NCBI GenBank assembly: GCA_047975195.1
Contig: JBKEDB010000087.1
Span: 1-64,000, forward strand
From: Cumulibacter sp047975195
Lineage (GTDB): Bacteria; Actinomycetota; Actinomycetes; Mycobacteriales; Antricoccaceae
DNA length: 64,000 bases
Reading direction: 5' to 3'
The stretch's first letter is position 1; every line of letters starts with the position of its first letter. Below, piece by piece: positions 52,051 to 60,941 of this stretch. The notes under the pieces were generated by a model. The model was not told where the DNA came from. It searched no databases and was given only the letters and a program-made list of their open reading frames with translations. The translations under genes and the position numbers were made by a program.

Positions 52051-54831
52051 TCACGCCGACGACGTCGGCGGTCCGGCCGGACGGCGGGCCGCGCGACGAC
52101 GCGTCCGCACCGGTCGCCGCGCGGGCTCCTCGTTGGTGTTAGCAGCCGGGTCGGGCTGTTCCGCCGCCACAGGTGTGTCGGGCGGCAGCGGCGCGCTCGC
52201 AGTCTCAGGCGGCTTCTGCTGCTCCGCCGCATCGTCCGATGCGCTGCTCTGTGACACTGGCGCCGCCGGCGGAAGGTCCACGGTGGTCGCAGGTTCGTCC
52301 GGCACGCTGAACGTCTCGAACACGGAGTCAGCGTCAGCCTCCGTCGCCGCAGAGGGCTCGTCCTTCTGGCTAGCGGCGGCGATAGCGCTTAATTGTGGGG
52401 TCGAGTCTCGGCGGGGTTCTTCCTTCGGCACGGTGGCGTTGTGCGTGTCGCGGCCACCCCTGCGCGAGCGGCTGCCTCGGCGGGACGTCGGCTCGGAACC
52501 GGTCGAGGCTGTTTTCTTCTCGATCGGCTCCTCGTGCACGATGATCCCGCGTCCGTCACAATGCGGGCACGGTTCGCTGAACGCATCTATCAGGCCCTGC
52601 CCCACCCGCTTACGGGTCATCTGCACCAGGCCCAGAGAGGTCACTTCGGCGACCTGATGTTTGGTGCGGTCGCGGCCCAGGCATTCGGTGAGCCGACGCA
52701 GCACCAGCTCGCGGTTGCTCTCCAGCAGCATGTCGATGAAGTCGATGACCACGATTCCGCCGACGTCGCGCAGGCGCAGTTGGCGGACGATCTCCTCGGC
52801 AGCCTCCAGGTTGTTCTTGGTGACGGTCTGCTCCAGGTTGCCGCCACTGCCGGTGAATTTGCCGGTGTTCACATCGATGACTGTCATCGCCTCGGTGCGG
52901 TCGATCACCAGCGAACCTCCGCTGGGCAGCCACACCTTGCGGTCGAGTGCTTTCGCCAACTGCTCGTCGATTCGGTGCTCCTTGAAGACATCCTGCTCTG
53001 GCTGACTCTGCGAAATACGATCGACCAGGTCCGGGGCGACGTGCTGGATGTAGCTCGAGATCGTGTCCCACGCCTGGGTACCGGAGACCACCATTTTCGC
53101 GAAGTCCTCGTTGAACAGGTCCCGGACGACACGAATGGCCAAGTCGGGCTCTTCGTAGAGCATCGACGTGGCCTTGGTCTTGTCCTCGGCAGCTTTCTGC
53201 TCGATGACTTCCCACTGCGCCTTCAGCCGCTGCACATCACGATTGAGCTCTTCTTCGCTGGCGCCTTCGGCGGCGGTGCGGATGATCACGCCCGCGTCTT
53301 CGGGCACGATCCGCCGCAGGATTTCCTTCAGGCGCGCGCGTTCCTGTTCGGGAAGTTTGCGGCTGATCCCGGTCATCGAGCCGCCAGGCACATAGACCAG
53401 GTAGCGGCCTGGCAAGGAGATCTGACTGGTCAGTCGCGCGCCCTTGTGTCCGATCGGGTCCTTGGTGACCTGTACGAGGACCTTGTCGCCGGATTTCAGC
53501 GCCTGTTCGATATTGCGCTGTTTTCCTTCCAGCCCGGCCTTGTCCCAGTTGACCTCACCGGCGTACAGCACCGCATTACGGCGTTTTCCGATGTCGATGA
53601 ACGCCGCCTCCATGCTGGGCAGCACGTTCTGCACGCGCCCGAGGTAGACCCCGCCGGCAAACGACTGCTCACTCGCGAGCGTCACGTAATGCTCCACGAG
53701 GACGTCATCTTCGAGGACGGCGATCTGGGTGCGCTCGCCTTGCTGCCGCACCACCATCTCGCGAGTCACCGACTCGCGGCGCGCCAGGAATTCGGCTTCG
53801 GTCAGGATCGGCGCGCGGCGTCGACCGTGATCGCGTCCTTCCTTGCGACGCTGACGCTTGGCCTCCAGCCGAACCGAGCCGCTGACGCCCTGCACCTTGT
53901 CGGCGGAACTGTCGCTGGGGGCGCTACCGGAGTTTCCATCGCTGTCTGAACCGCGGCGCCGCCGCCGGCGGCGGCGCCGCGAGCCGGACTCGTTTTCGTC
54001 GGCTGCGTCGTTGTCGTCCGCTGCCTCGTCCTTATCAGACTTCTCGGTGTCCTTACCGGACTTCTCGCTGTCCTTACCGGCGTGCTTGGCGTCCTTTCCG
54101 GCGTGCTTGGCGTCCTTTCCGGCGTTCTTGGCATCGTCCGCGTCGGCCGAGCCCTTACCGTTGGACTTCCCACTACCGAGCGCCTCATCTGTATCGGGCG
54201 CAGACGAGGCGTCGTCGGTGTCGTTGCTGGCCTCGTCGCCGTCCTCCTTGCGTCGCCCGCGTCCGCGACGCCCCCGGCGACGGCGGCGCGAAGACGAGTC
54301 GTCCTCAGCATCGGAGGTGCCGTCGTCACCTGACGCGTCACCGTCGTCCTCGTCGTCTTCCGCGTCGGTGGACGGGGCCTCTCGAGGTGGTCGCACGACC
54401 TCCTCAGGAGCCTGGAAAAGGGCGAATGGGTTGAACGAAGCCCGCGGTGTCACTTCGACCTCTGACGGCCCGGTGTCCACGTGTGACAGCTGAGGGGCTA
54501 GCGAGGTGACGAACGGCTGGACTTCGGCCTCGACGCTCGGCGCAAGGATCGGAAATTCTTCCTCGACGGGCACGATCTCTACGTCCGCAGCCGGCGGTTG
54601 AGCGAGCTCTTGATCTCCGCTCGCGGCGTCACCGGTCGCACTGCCGGTCGAGGTTGAGTTCTCCGACACTCTCGACTCGGGGGTCGTCACCTGCTCCGGT
54701 CCCCTGTCGCTCGACTGCTGCGGATCGTCGGCTGCTGTTTCGGCGTCCGCCCGCGCTGCGTCGGCAGGATCCTGCAGATCCTTGGCCCGATCGGGTGCGG
54801 TCGAGGTGGGCTCGTCTTCACGTTCACGCAT
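52051..54831 (-). CDS. rne: Ribonuclease E/G
   Basis: A 926-residue endoribonuclease of rRNA processing and mRNA decay. The first 380 or so residues are acidic and disordered, with KHAGKD-type repeats and an Arg-rich patch. The catalytic core runs from about residue 400 with an S1 domain (FAGGVYLGRVQNVLPSMEAAFIDIG), the metal aspartate region GGIVVIDFIDMLLESNRELVL and the zinc-link CPHCDGRG. A second disordered acidic tail ends the protein. ATG 54831 is preceded by AAGGAG. The gap from 54832 to 55005 holds only its leader. Confidence 0.95.
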   Translation of the reverse strand: MREREDEPTSTAPDRAKDLQDPADAARADAETAADDPQQSSDRGPEQVTTPESRVSENSTSTGSATGDAASGDQELAQPPAADVEIVPVEEEFPILAPSVEAEVQPFVTSLAPQLSHVDTGPSEVEVTPRASFNPFALFQAPEEVVRPPREAPSTDAEDDEDDGDASGDDGTSDAEDDSSSRRRRRGRRGRGRRKEDGDEASNDTDDASSAPDTDEALGSGKSNGKGSADADDAKNAGKDAKHAGKDAKHAGKDSEKSGKDTEKSDKDEAADDNDAADENESGSRRRRRRRRRGSDSDGNSGSAPSDSSADKVQGVSGSVRLEAKRQRRKEGRDHGRRRAPILTEAEFLARRESVTREMVVRQQGERTQIAVLEDDVLVEHYVTLASEQSFAGGVYLGRVQNVLPSMEAAFIDIGKRRNAVLYAGEVNWDKAGLEGKQRNIEQALKSGDKVLVQVTKDPIGHKGARLTSQISLPGRYLVYVPGGSMTGISRKLPEQERARLKEILRRIVPEDAGVIIRTAAEGASEEELNRDVQRLKAQWEVIEQKAAEDKTKATSMLYEEPDLAIRVVRDLFNEDFAKMVVSGTQAWDTISSYIQHVAPDLVDRISQSQPEQDVFKEHRIDEQLAKALDRKVWLPSGGSLVIDRTEAMTVIDVNTGKFTGSGGNLEQTVTKNNLEAAEEIVRQLRLRDVGGIVVIDFIDMLLESNRELVLRRLTECLGRDRTKHQVAEVTSLGLVQMTRKRVGQGLIDAFSEPCPHCDGRGIIVHEEPIEKKTASTGSEPTSRRGSRSRRGGRDTHNATVPKEEPRRDSTPQLSAIAAASQKDEPSAATEADADSVFETFSVPDEPATTVDLPPAAPVSQSSASDDAAEQQKPPETASAPLPPDTPVAAEQPDPAANTNEEPARRPVRTRRRAARRPAGPPTSSA
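54050..54135. repeat. Imperfect 21-bp tandem repeats inside rne
   Basis: The unit GGCGTGCTTGGCGTCCTTTCC occurs two to three times in tandem, with degenerate copies on either side. It encodes the KHAGKDA repeats of the disordered N-terminal region. Copy number is likely to vary between strains. Confidence 0.75.
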
Positions 54832-55005
54832 ACGCTGCGAAACTCCTTCGCGGCCCGTGCAGCAGCGAGCGCTCCGGCTAGGCCGGAGGCAAGCGCGCGC
54901 TGGCCATGTCATGCGGTCGTGACCTCTGGCCGTCCAGGTCAGACCGAAAAGTCTGGTCGGTCGTCGCCACGGAGCGCCTCGCATCGTCCTGTGGGACGAC
55001 GGTCG

Positions 55006-55782
55006 CTAACTCGCCGGCGACGGTGTGATGACGGTGCTGTCGACCGCGATCGGGTCCAGCAGCCGTCCGCTGTCGTCGAGGGATCCTTGAGCCAGCCGCA
55101 GTGCAACGGGCAACTGCGGCGGTACAAGTCCTGCGACGTCCCGCAGAGCGGCGTACACGTCATCTGGTCGTACGACGGGAATGGACTGTCGCACGATCGC
55201 GGTCATTATGGCACATGTTGCCGGACCGTCGGCCACGTCGGCGCTCGCGAGCGCAGCGCCCACGTCAACCTGCTTGCGACCTGACTGGGTGATTCGCTCG
55301 ACGGTGAACGTCCCGGCCGCCAGCAACGCGGCGACCGCGGGCCGCACCTGGTCGGCGAGCAGACCGCCAAAGGCGAACTGCCACTGTGATGCATCTACCC
55401 GGTCGGCCAGCGATTTCGCGCGGGCTTCGACGACCTCAAGAATGTCGAGATCGGCCGGCAGCGCCTCATCCAAACGGCGGCGTACCTCATCGGGTTCGAT
55501 GACGGCGGACAGACCGATCTCCAGGTACTCGGCCTCACTGGCCACACCAGTGGGTGCGGCGCCGACCCAGGAGATCTTCGGGTGCGGGGTAAAACCGGCT
55601 GAGAACGCGACCGGCAGTCGTGCGCGGCGCACCGCGCGCTCGAACACCCTGGTGTAGTCGCGGTGCGACATGAATCGCAGACGACCGACCTTCGTGTACC
55701 TGATCCACAGCCGCTGCACGACCGGCGGTGGTGGCGGGCCGTCCGGCGTCCGCTGTTTACGTTTGCGCGGTTTACCGCTCAT
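55006..55782 (-). CDS. TIGR03936-family protein (DUF2344) linked to radical SAM
   Basis: A 258-residue protein of the DUF2344 family, recognised by VVQRLWIRYTKVGRLRFMSHRDYTRVFERAVRRARLPVAFSAGFTPHPKISW. It almost always neighbours or is fused to the TIGR03960 radical SAM protein, as here with a 4-nt overlap. In other bacteria similar proteins are fused to it in one chain. The modification performed is unknown to me. Confidence 0.92.
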   Translation of the reverse strand: MSGKPRKRKQRTPDGPPPPPVVQRLWIRYTKVGRLRFMSHRDYTRVFERAVRRARLPVAFSAGFTPHPKISWVGAAPTGVASEAEYLEIGLSAVIEPDEVRRRLDEALPADLDILEVVEARAKSLADRVDASQWQFAFGGLLADQVRPAVAALLAAGTFTVERITQSGRKQVDVGAALASADVADGPATCAIMTAIVRQSIPVVRPDDVYAALRDVAGLVPPQLPVALRLAQGSLDDSGRLLDPIAVDSTVITPSPAS

Positions 55783-57719
55783 GGGTGATCTCCGCCGTTG
55801 TTGACGACAGTCAACGGCAGCAGCGTCTTACCTGTCGGGCCGATCTGAATGTCAGTGCCCATCCCCGGGCACACGCCGCAGTCGTAACACGGGATCCACC
55901 GGCAGTCGTCAACTTCAGTCTCATCGATCGCGTCGAGCCAGTCGTCCCACAGCCACTGCTTGTCCAAACCCGAGTCCAGGTGGTCCCAGGGCAAGATCTC
56001 ATCTTCGCCGCGCTCGCGGGTGGTGTACCAAGCCAGGTCAACGCCGTACGGCGCCAGAGCGCTGGCGGCGGCGGCAACCCACCGCTCGTGCGAGAAATGT
56101 TCGCTCCAGCCGTCGAACTTGCCGCCGGCCTCCCACACTGCACGGATCACCGCACCGACGCGCCGATCACCCCGGGAGAGCAATCCCTCGACCTCGGACG
56201 GTTTGCCGTCGTGGTACCGAAAGCCGATGGAGCGCCCCAGGTTGCGATCGCTGGTGATCTCTGCCTTCAGCTTCGCCAGTCGTTCGTCGATGGTCTGCGC
56301 GCTGGCCTGCGAGGCCCACTGGAACGGCGTGTGGGCCTTCGGCACGAAGCCGCCGATGGACACGGTGCAGCGAATGTCGTTGCGTCCAGAGGCCGCCCGA
56401 CCGGCAGTGATGACCTCTTTGGCCATGTCGGCGATCTCCAGGACGTCCTCATCAGTCTCGGTCGGCAGCCCACACATGAAGTAGAGCTTGACCTGTCGCC
56501 AGCCGTTGGCGTACGCCGTGGTGACGGTGCGGATCAGATCTTCCTTGCTGACCATCTTGTTGATGACCTTACGGATCCGCTCGCTGCCGCCCTCAGGCGC
56601 GAACGTCAGACCCGAGCGTCGACCATTGCGCGACAGCTCGTTCGCGAGGTCGATGTTGAATGCATCCACCCGGGTTGACGGCAGCGACAATGACGTCTTC
56701 GAATCCTCGTATCGATCGGCGAGACCCTTGGTGATATCGGCGATCTCGGAGTGATCGGCACTGGACAGGCTCAGTAGCCCGACCTCCTCGAAGCCGGTCG
56801 CGTTCAGGCCGCGCTCAACCATCTCGCCGATGCCGGTGATGGAACGTTCGCGGACCGGTCTGGTGATCATGCCGGCCTGGCAGAAACGGCACCCGCGAGT
56901 GCAGCCGCGAAAGATCTCGACCGACATTCGCTCATGCACCGACTCGGCAAGCGGCACCAGCGGTTGCTTCGGGTACGGCCAGTCGTCCAGGTTCATCGTG
57001 GTGCGCTTCGGCACGCGGTCGGGAACGTCGCCGTGCTGCGGCGCTACGGACGCGATCGCACCGTCGGGGCCGTACTCGACCTCGTACAAACTCGGTACAT
57101 ACACGCCAGGAATCTGCGCGAGGCGCCGCAGCAGTGCACCGCGATCGCTCCCGCCGGCCGCCTTCCAGGCCTTGACGACATCCGTGACGTCGCCGACGAC
57201 CTGTTCGCCGTCGCCGAGGGCAGCCGCATCGATGAAGTTGGCGATCGGCTCGGGGTTGAACGCGGCATGTCCACCGGCCAGCACGATCGGGTGCTCGGCC
57301 GTGCGCTCGGCGGCATCGATCGGAATCTGCGCGAGGTCCAGGGCTTCGAGCAGGTTCGTGTAGCCCAATTCGGTGGCGAACGAGACTCCTAGGACGTCGA
57401 AGTCTCGCACCGGGCGATGACCGTCGACCGTGAATTGTGGCACCTGTTCTTTGCGCATCAATTCGGCGAGGTCCGGCCACACGGCATAAGTGCGCTCGGC
57501 GAGCGTGTCAGCGCGCTCGTTCAGCACTTCGTAGAGAATCATCAGGCCCTGATTGGGCAACCCGACCTCGTACGCGTCGGGATACATCAGCGCCCATCGA
57601 ACGTCGGCGGACTCCCACTCCTTCACCGTGGAGTTGAGTTCGCCGCCGACGTACTGGATCGGCTTTTGGACCTGGGTGAGCAGCGGCTCCAGGTCGGAGA
57701 AGACAGAGTGTGAGGTCAT
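55779..57719 (-). CDS. TIGR03960-family B12-binding-domain/radical SAM protein
   Basis: A 646-residue protein. The N-terminal part resembles a B12-binding fold (VRWALMYPDAYEVGLPNQGLMILYEVLN ... FDVLGVSFATELGYTNLLEAL ... IVLAGGHAAFNPEPI). The radical SAM core carries FRGCTRGCRFCQAGMITRPVRERS (CxxxCxxC). A C-terminal region has CYDCGVCPGMG, which may hold a second cluster. The role is unestablished; neighbours are RNase E/G and L21/L27 in many genomes, which suggests RNA or ribosome modification. Confidence 0.92.
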   Translation of the reverse strand: MTSHSVFSDLEPLLTQVQKPIQYVGGELNSTVKEWESADVRWALMYPDAYEVGLPNQGLMILYEVLNERADTLAERTYAVWPDLAELMRKEQVPQFTVDGHRPVRDFDVLGVSFATELGYTNLLEALDLAQIPIDAAERTAEHPIVLAGGHAAFNPEPIANFIDAAALGDGEQVVGDVTDVVKAWKAAGGSDRGALLRRLAQIPGVYVPSLYEVEYGPDGAIASVAPQHGDVPDRVPKRTTMNLDDWPYPKQPLVPLAESVHERMSVEIFRGCTRGCRFCQAGMITRPVRERSITGIGEMVERGLNATGFEEVGLLSLSSADHSEIADITKGLADRYEDSKTSLSLPSTRVDAFNIDLANELSRNGRRSGLTFAPEGGSERIRKVINKMVSKEDLIRTVTTAYANGWRQVKLYFMCGLPTETDEDVLEIADMAKEVITAGRAASGRNDIRCTVSIGGFVPKAHTPFQWASQASAQTIDERLAKLKAEITSDRNLGRSIGFRYHDGKPSEVEGLLSRGDRRVGAVIRAVWEAGGKFDGWSEHFSHERWVAAAASALAPYGVDLAWYTTRERGEDEILPWDHLDSGLDKQWLWDDWLDAIDETEVDDCRWIPCYDCGVCPGMGTDIQIGPTGKTLLPLTVVNNGGDHP

Positions 57720-57919
57720 AGCCTCTCAAGGGTAACTGCCTGGCGCCGATCAAGCCTCGCACCAACGGGTGATGATGGCCGCCGCATCCGATCGGTCCGC
57801 GGCAGCGCTGACTGCGGCTCGCCTCGATCCAGGCGCAGCATGCACCTCTGCGGACGGAATCTGTCCTACTAGAACGGCATTCTCGAAGACGTCAAAGACA
57901 TCAACCTGAGGAGCCGATC

Positions 57920-58471
57920 ATGTACCTGCCCGCCGTTGACGATGAGCGCACCACCCTCCGTAACTACCTTGAGATGCAGCTGGATGCCGTCCGCGACGCC
58001 GGCTATGGCCTGGCCGACGAGCAACTTCGCGAAACGCCCCTACGTTCCTCCCTCTCGGTCGCCGGCATCATCAAGCACGTCGCCTGGTGTATGGCGGGCG
58101 CGCTCAACGCGTCCGGACAGTTGGACGACTCGCCGATCGACCTCGCCGACTATTTCGGCGCGTTCACCATGGGCGACGGCGAGTCCGGCGACTCGCTGCG
58201 CGCGACCTACGAAGACGTGAAGGCCAAGTATCTGGTGATGATCGAACACACCGACCTCGATGCGGTGATCACCGCGCCGCCTGCGCCTTGGTATGGACTG
58301 CCCGGCGGCAATGGCGTCGCACTGCGCTACCTCGTCGTCCACCACGTCGAGGAGTTCGCTCGGCACGCTGGTCACGCGGACATCATTCGCGAGCAGATCG
58401 ACGGCGCGACAGCCGCGGCGTTGAACGCTGCCGTCGAGGGTCGAGCCGCGAATGAGTTCGTCACACCTTGA
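57920..58471 (+). CDS. DinB-like (DUF664) protein
   Basis: A 183-residue four-helix protein of the DinB/DUF664 family common in actinobacteria. It starts with YLPAVDDERTTLRNYLEMQLDAVRDAGYGL and has the metal-ligand histidine region GIIKHVAWCM, with further histidines in YLVVHHVEEFARHAGHADIIREQIDG, giving the three-histidine site of the fold. GAGG lies upstream of the ATG. Many relatives use mycothiol as co-substrate, which is plausible but not shown here. Confidence 0.88.
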   Translation: MYLPAVDDERTTLRNYLEMQLDAVRDAGYGLADEQLRETPLRSSLSVAGIIKHVAWCMAGALNASGQLDDSPIDLADYFGAFTMGDGESGDSLRATYEDVKAKYLVMIEHTDLDAVITAPPAPWYGLPGGNGVALRYLVVHHVEEFARHAGHADIIREQIDGATAAALNAAVEGRAANEFVTP

Positions 58472-58578
58472 CAGCCGTCGGCCGCCCGCTGAGCACACCG
58501 GTTCTGACCCGCCGCGGTGGTTGTGGTTATTGTCAGGCGAACTACGACAATCCGTCCCCGACGCTTCAGGAGCCGCAC

Positions 58579-59346
58579 ATGTCAGAATCGCCCGTCCTGA
58601 TCGAGGTCCAGAACCGGATCGCCACGATCACCCTCAACCGGCCCGAGGCGCGCAATGCGCTCAGCCGCGAACTACTCGAACTGCTGCCACAGGTATTGCA
58701 GGCCGCCGACAACGATCCTGAGGTCGACGTCCTGGTGATGACCGGCACCGATCCGGCGTTCACCGCAGGCTTGGATCTCAAGCAGGTCGGCGAAAGCCAG
58801 ATCATCGATTCGTTCACGGCGGGGCAGGTCAAGAAGCCCTGGCCCGAGCTCACCAAGCCGCTGATTGGCGCTGTCAACGGGGTTGCGGTCACCGGTGGAT
58901 TCGAACTCGCGCTGAACTGCGACTTGCTGATCGCCTCGGAGAAGGCATACTTCGCCGACACGCATGCACGCGTCGGGGTTCAGCCGGGCTGGGGCTTGAC
59001 CGTCCTGCTGCCGCAGGCGATCGGCGTACGCCGCGCCCGCGAGTTGAGCATGAGCGGCCGATTCCTGGACGCGCAGACTGCCTACGACTGGGGGCTGGTC
59101 AACCGCGTCGTCGCCCACGAGGATCTGCTGCCGACGACCTACGAATTGGCCGCTTCGATCATCGATAACGATCAGCTCGGCGTACGTCGCGTGCTGAAAA
59201 CCTATGCGGAGAACAACGCCGAACTCGACCAGTGGCAGAACGAAGCCACCGCCGGCGCGGACTGGAAGCGCGAGCAGTTCTCCCCCGAGAAGGTCGCCGA
59301 ACGTCGCGCCGCGATCCAGGCCCGCGGACGGGCACAGACCAGCTAG
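58579..59346 (+). CDS. Enoyl-CoA hydratase/isomerase (crotonase) family protein
   Basis: A 255-residue crotonase-fold protein with AGGAG 6 nt before ATG 58579. The oxyanion-hole parts FTAGLDLKQVGE and VNGVAVTGGFELALNCDLLIASEKAYFADTHARVGV are present. The first catalytic Glu is kept (GGFE), but the second, usually in F-x-x-P-E, is replaced by His (FADTH). Classical hydration is therefore uncertain, and other crotonase reactions are possible. It may be read with the upstream DinB-like gene, 107 nt away. Confidence 0.88.
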   Translation: MSESPVLIEVQNRIATITLNRPEARNALSRELLELLPQVLQAADNDPEVDVLVMTGTDPAFTAGLDLKQVGESQIIDSFTAGQVKKPWPELTKPLIGAVNGVAVTGGFELALNCDLLIASEKAYFADTHARVGVQPGWGLTVLLPQAIGVRRARELSMSGRFLDAQTAYDWGLVNRVVAHEDLLPTTYELAASIIDNDQLGVRRVLKTYAENNAELDQWQNEATAGADWKREQFSPEKVAERRAAIQARGRAQTS

Positions 59347-59361
59347 TCAGTCCGCCATGGG

Positions 59362-59397
59362 AAAGGCCACCGCCAGCACGCTGGCGGTGGCCTTTCT
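59362..59397. terminator. Bidirectional terminator between the crotonase gene and argG
   Basis: GGCCACCGCCAG and CTGGCGGTGGCC form a perfect 12-bp stem with loop CACG, flanked by AAA on one side and TTTCTC on the other. It lies between two convergent genes and can serve both. Confidence 0.95.
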
Positions 59398-59417
59398 CAT
59401 CCTGCTGTGAAGTTTCG

Positions 59418-60830
59418 TTAGTCGGTGCCGGCTTCCAAAGCGGCACGGTCGAGCGCCTCATCATCTGCAGTCGTGCCGTCGAGGGCTCGGATCGACTCAG
59501 ATCCGCCGTGCTCCAACTCGCCGACGAGATCGCCCTCGGCCCCGAGTTGCCCGCGGGAGGCGTAGAACTCCAACTTGGAGCGTGAGTCGGCGATGTCCAG
59601 ATTGCGCATCGTCAACTGTCCGATCCGGTCGGTCGGACCGAACGCGGCGTTCTCGACCCGTTCCATCGACAACTTGTCCGGGTGGTAACTGAAATGCTCC
59701 CCCTGGGTATCGAGGATCGCGTAGTCCTCGCCGCGGCGCAGCCGAAGCGTGACGCTACCGGTGACCGCTGAACCGACCCAGCGCTGCAATCCTTCGCGAA
59801 GCATCAACGACTGCGGGTCCAGCCAACGACCTTCGTACAGCAGTCGGCCGAGGCGGCGACCCTCGTTGTGGTACTGCGCGATCGTGTCCTCGTTATGGAT
59901 CGCGTTCAGTAGCCGCTCGTACGCGGTGAACAGTAACGCCATCCCCGGGGCCTCGTAGATTCCGCGGCTCTTTGCCTCGATGATCCGGTTCTCGATCTGA
60001 TCGCTCATGCCGAGTCCGTGGCGTCCGCCGATCGCGTTCGCCTCCAACACCAGGTCGACGGCGGACTCGAACTCGCGACCGTTGATGGCTACCGGGCGCC
60101 CCTCCTCGAAGGACACCGTGACGTCTTCTGTGACGATGTCAACGGCCGGGTCCCAGTGCGCAACGCCCATGATCGGGCTGACGATTTCCACGGACTGATC
60201 GAGGTGCTCCAGGCTTTTCGCCTCGTGCGTCGCGCCCCAGATATTGGCGTCGGTCGAGTAGGCCTTCTCTACCGAGTCGCGGTACGGCAGGTCGCGTTCA
60301 GTCAGCCACTGCGACATTTCGGTGCGGCCGCCGAGCTCGCGCACGAAGTCGGCATCCAGCCATGGCTTGTATATCCGCAACTGCGGGTTGGCCAGCAGGC
60401 CGTAGCGATAGAAGCGTTCAATGTCGTTGCCCTTGAACGTCGATCCGTCGCCCCAGATATTCACGTCGTCCGCGTGCATCGCGCGCACCAGCAGGGTGCC
60501 GGTGACGGCACGGCCGAGCGGGGTGGTGTTGAAGTATGTGCGCCCACCGGATCGGATATGGAACGCGCCACAGGTGATGGCGACGAGCCCTTCTTCCACG
60601 AGTTGCTCACGACAGTCGACTAGCCGGGACAACTCGGCGCCATACTGCGTGGCGCGGCCCGGGACCTCGTCGATCTCCGGTTCGTCGTACTGGCCCAGGT
60701 TCGCGGTATAGGTGCACGGTACGGCACCTTTCTCGCGCATCCAGGCGACGGCTACCGAGGTATCGAGGCCACCGGAGAAGGCAATCCCGACACGCTCACC
60801 AACAGGAATTCTCGTCAATACTTTGGACAC
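59418..60830 (-). CDS. argG: Argininosuccinate synthase
   Basis: A 470-residue ligase joining citrulline and aspartate in arginine synthesis. The ATP motif is GIAFSGGLDTSVAVAWM. The long form (about 450-470 residues) with FHIRSGGRTYFNTTPLGRAVTGTLLVRAM and EMSQWLTERDLPYRDSVEKAYSTDANIWGATHEAKSLE corresponds to the E. coli-like subgroup rather than the 400-residue type typical of most actinobacteria. The other arg genes are not nearby. A long inverted repeat lies just upstream. Confidence 0.96.
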   Translation of the reverse strand: MSKVLTRIPVGERVGIAFSGGLDTSVAVAWMREKGAVPCTYTANLGQYDEPEIDEVPGRATQYGAELSRLVDCREQLVEEGLVAITCGAFHIRSGGRTYFNTTPLGRAVTGTLLVRAMHADDVNIWGDGSTFKGNDIERFYRYGLLANPQLRIYKPWLDADFVRELGGRTEMSQWLTERDLPYRDSVEKAYSTDANIWGATHEAKSLEHLDQSVEIVSPIMGVAHWDPAVDIVTEDVTVSFEEGRPVAINGREFESAVDLVLEANAIGGRHGLGMSDQIENRIIEAKSRGIYEAPGMALLFTAYERLLNAIHNEDTIAQYHNEGRRLGRLLYEGRWLDPQSLMLREGLQRWVGSAVTGSVTLRLRRGEDYAILDTQGEHFSYHPDKLSMERVENAAFGPTDRIGQLTMRNLDIADSRSKLEFYASRGQLGAEGDLVGELEHGGSESIRALDGTTADDEALDRAALEAGTD

Positions 60831-60851
60831 GGGTTGAGCCTAGACCGCACC

Positions 60852-60925
60852 TAGGTGTGACCGCGCACTGCCTCGTCGTCGGCGGGGGAAGCGCTGACGC
60901 GATGCTCGTCGCACGGTCACACCTA
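60852..60925. repeat. 12-bp perfect inverted repeat upstream of argG
   Basis: TAGGTGTGACCG (60852-60863) and CGGTCACACCTA (60914-60925) are exact inverted copies 50 nt apart in the 111-nt gap between argG and the surface-protein gene. They could form a long-stem RNA ending the surface-protein transcript, a leader structure of argG, or a pair of operator half-sites. Confidence 0.8.
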
Positions 60926-60941
60926 AGCGACTATCGGCGTA

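Noticed and set aside
52393..53949. A 518-codon open frame on the plus strand
   Set aside because: It lies wholly antisense to the catalytic part of RNase E/G, whose motifs are unmistakable. Long antisense frames are expected in GC-rich DNA.
54050..54135. CRISPR-like spaced repeats
   Set aside because: The repeats are direct, without spacers, in frame, and encode a disordered part of RNase E/G.
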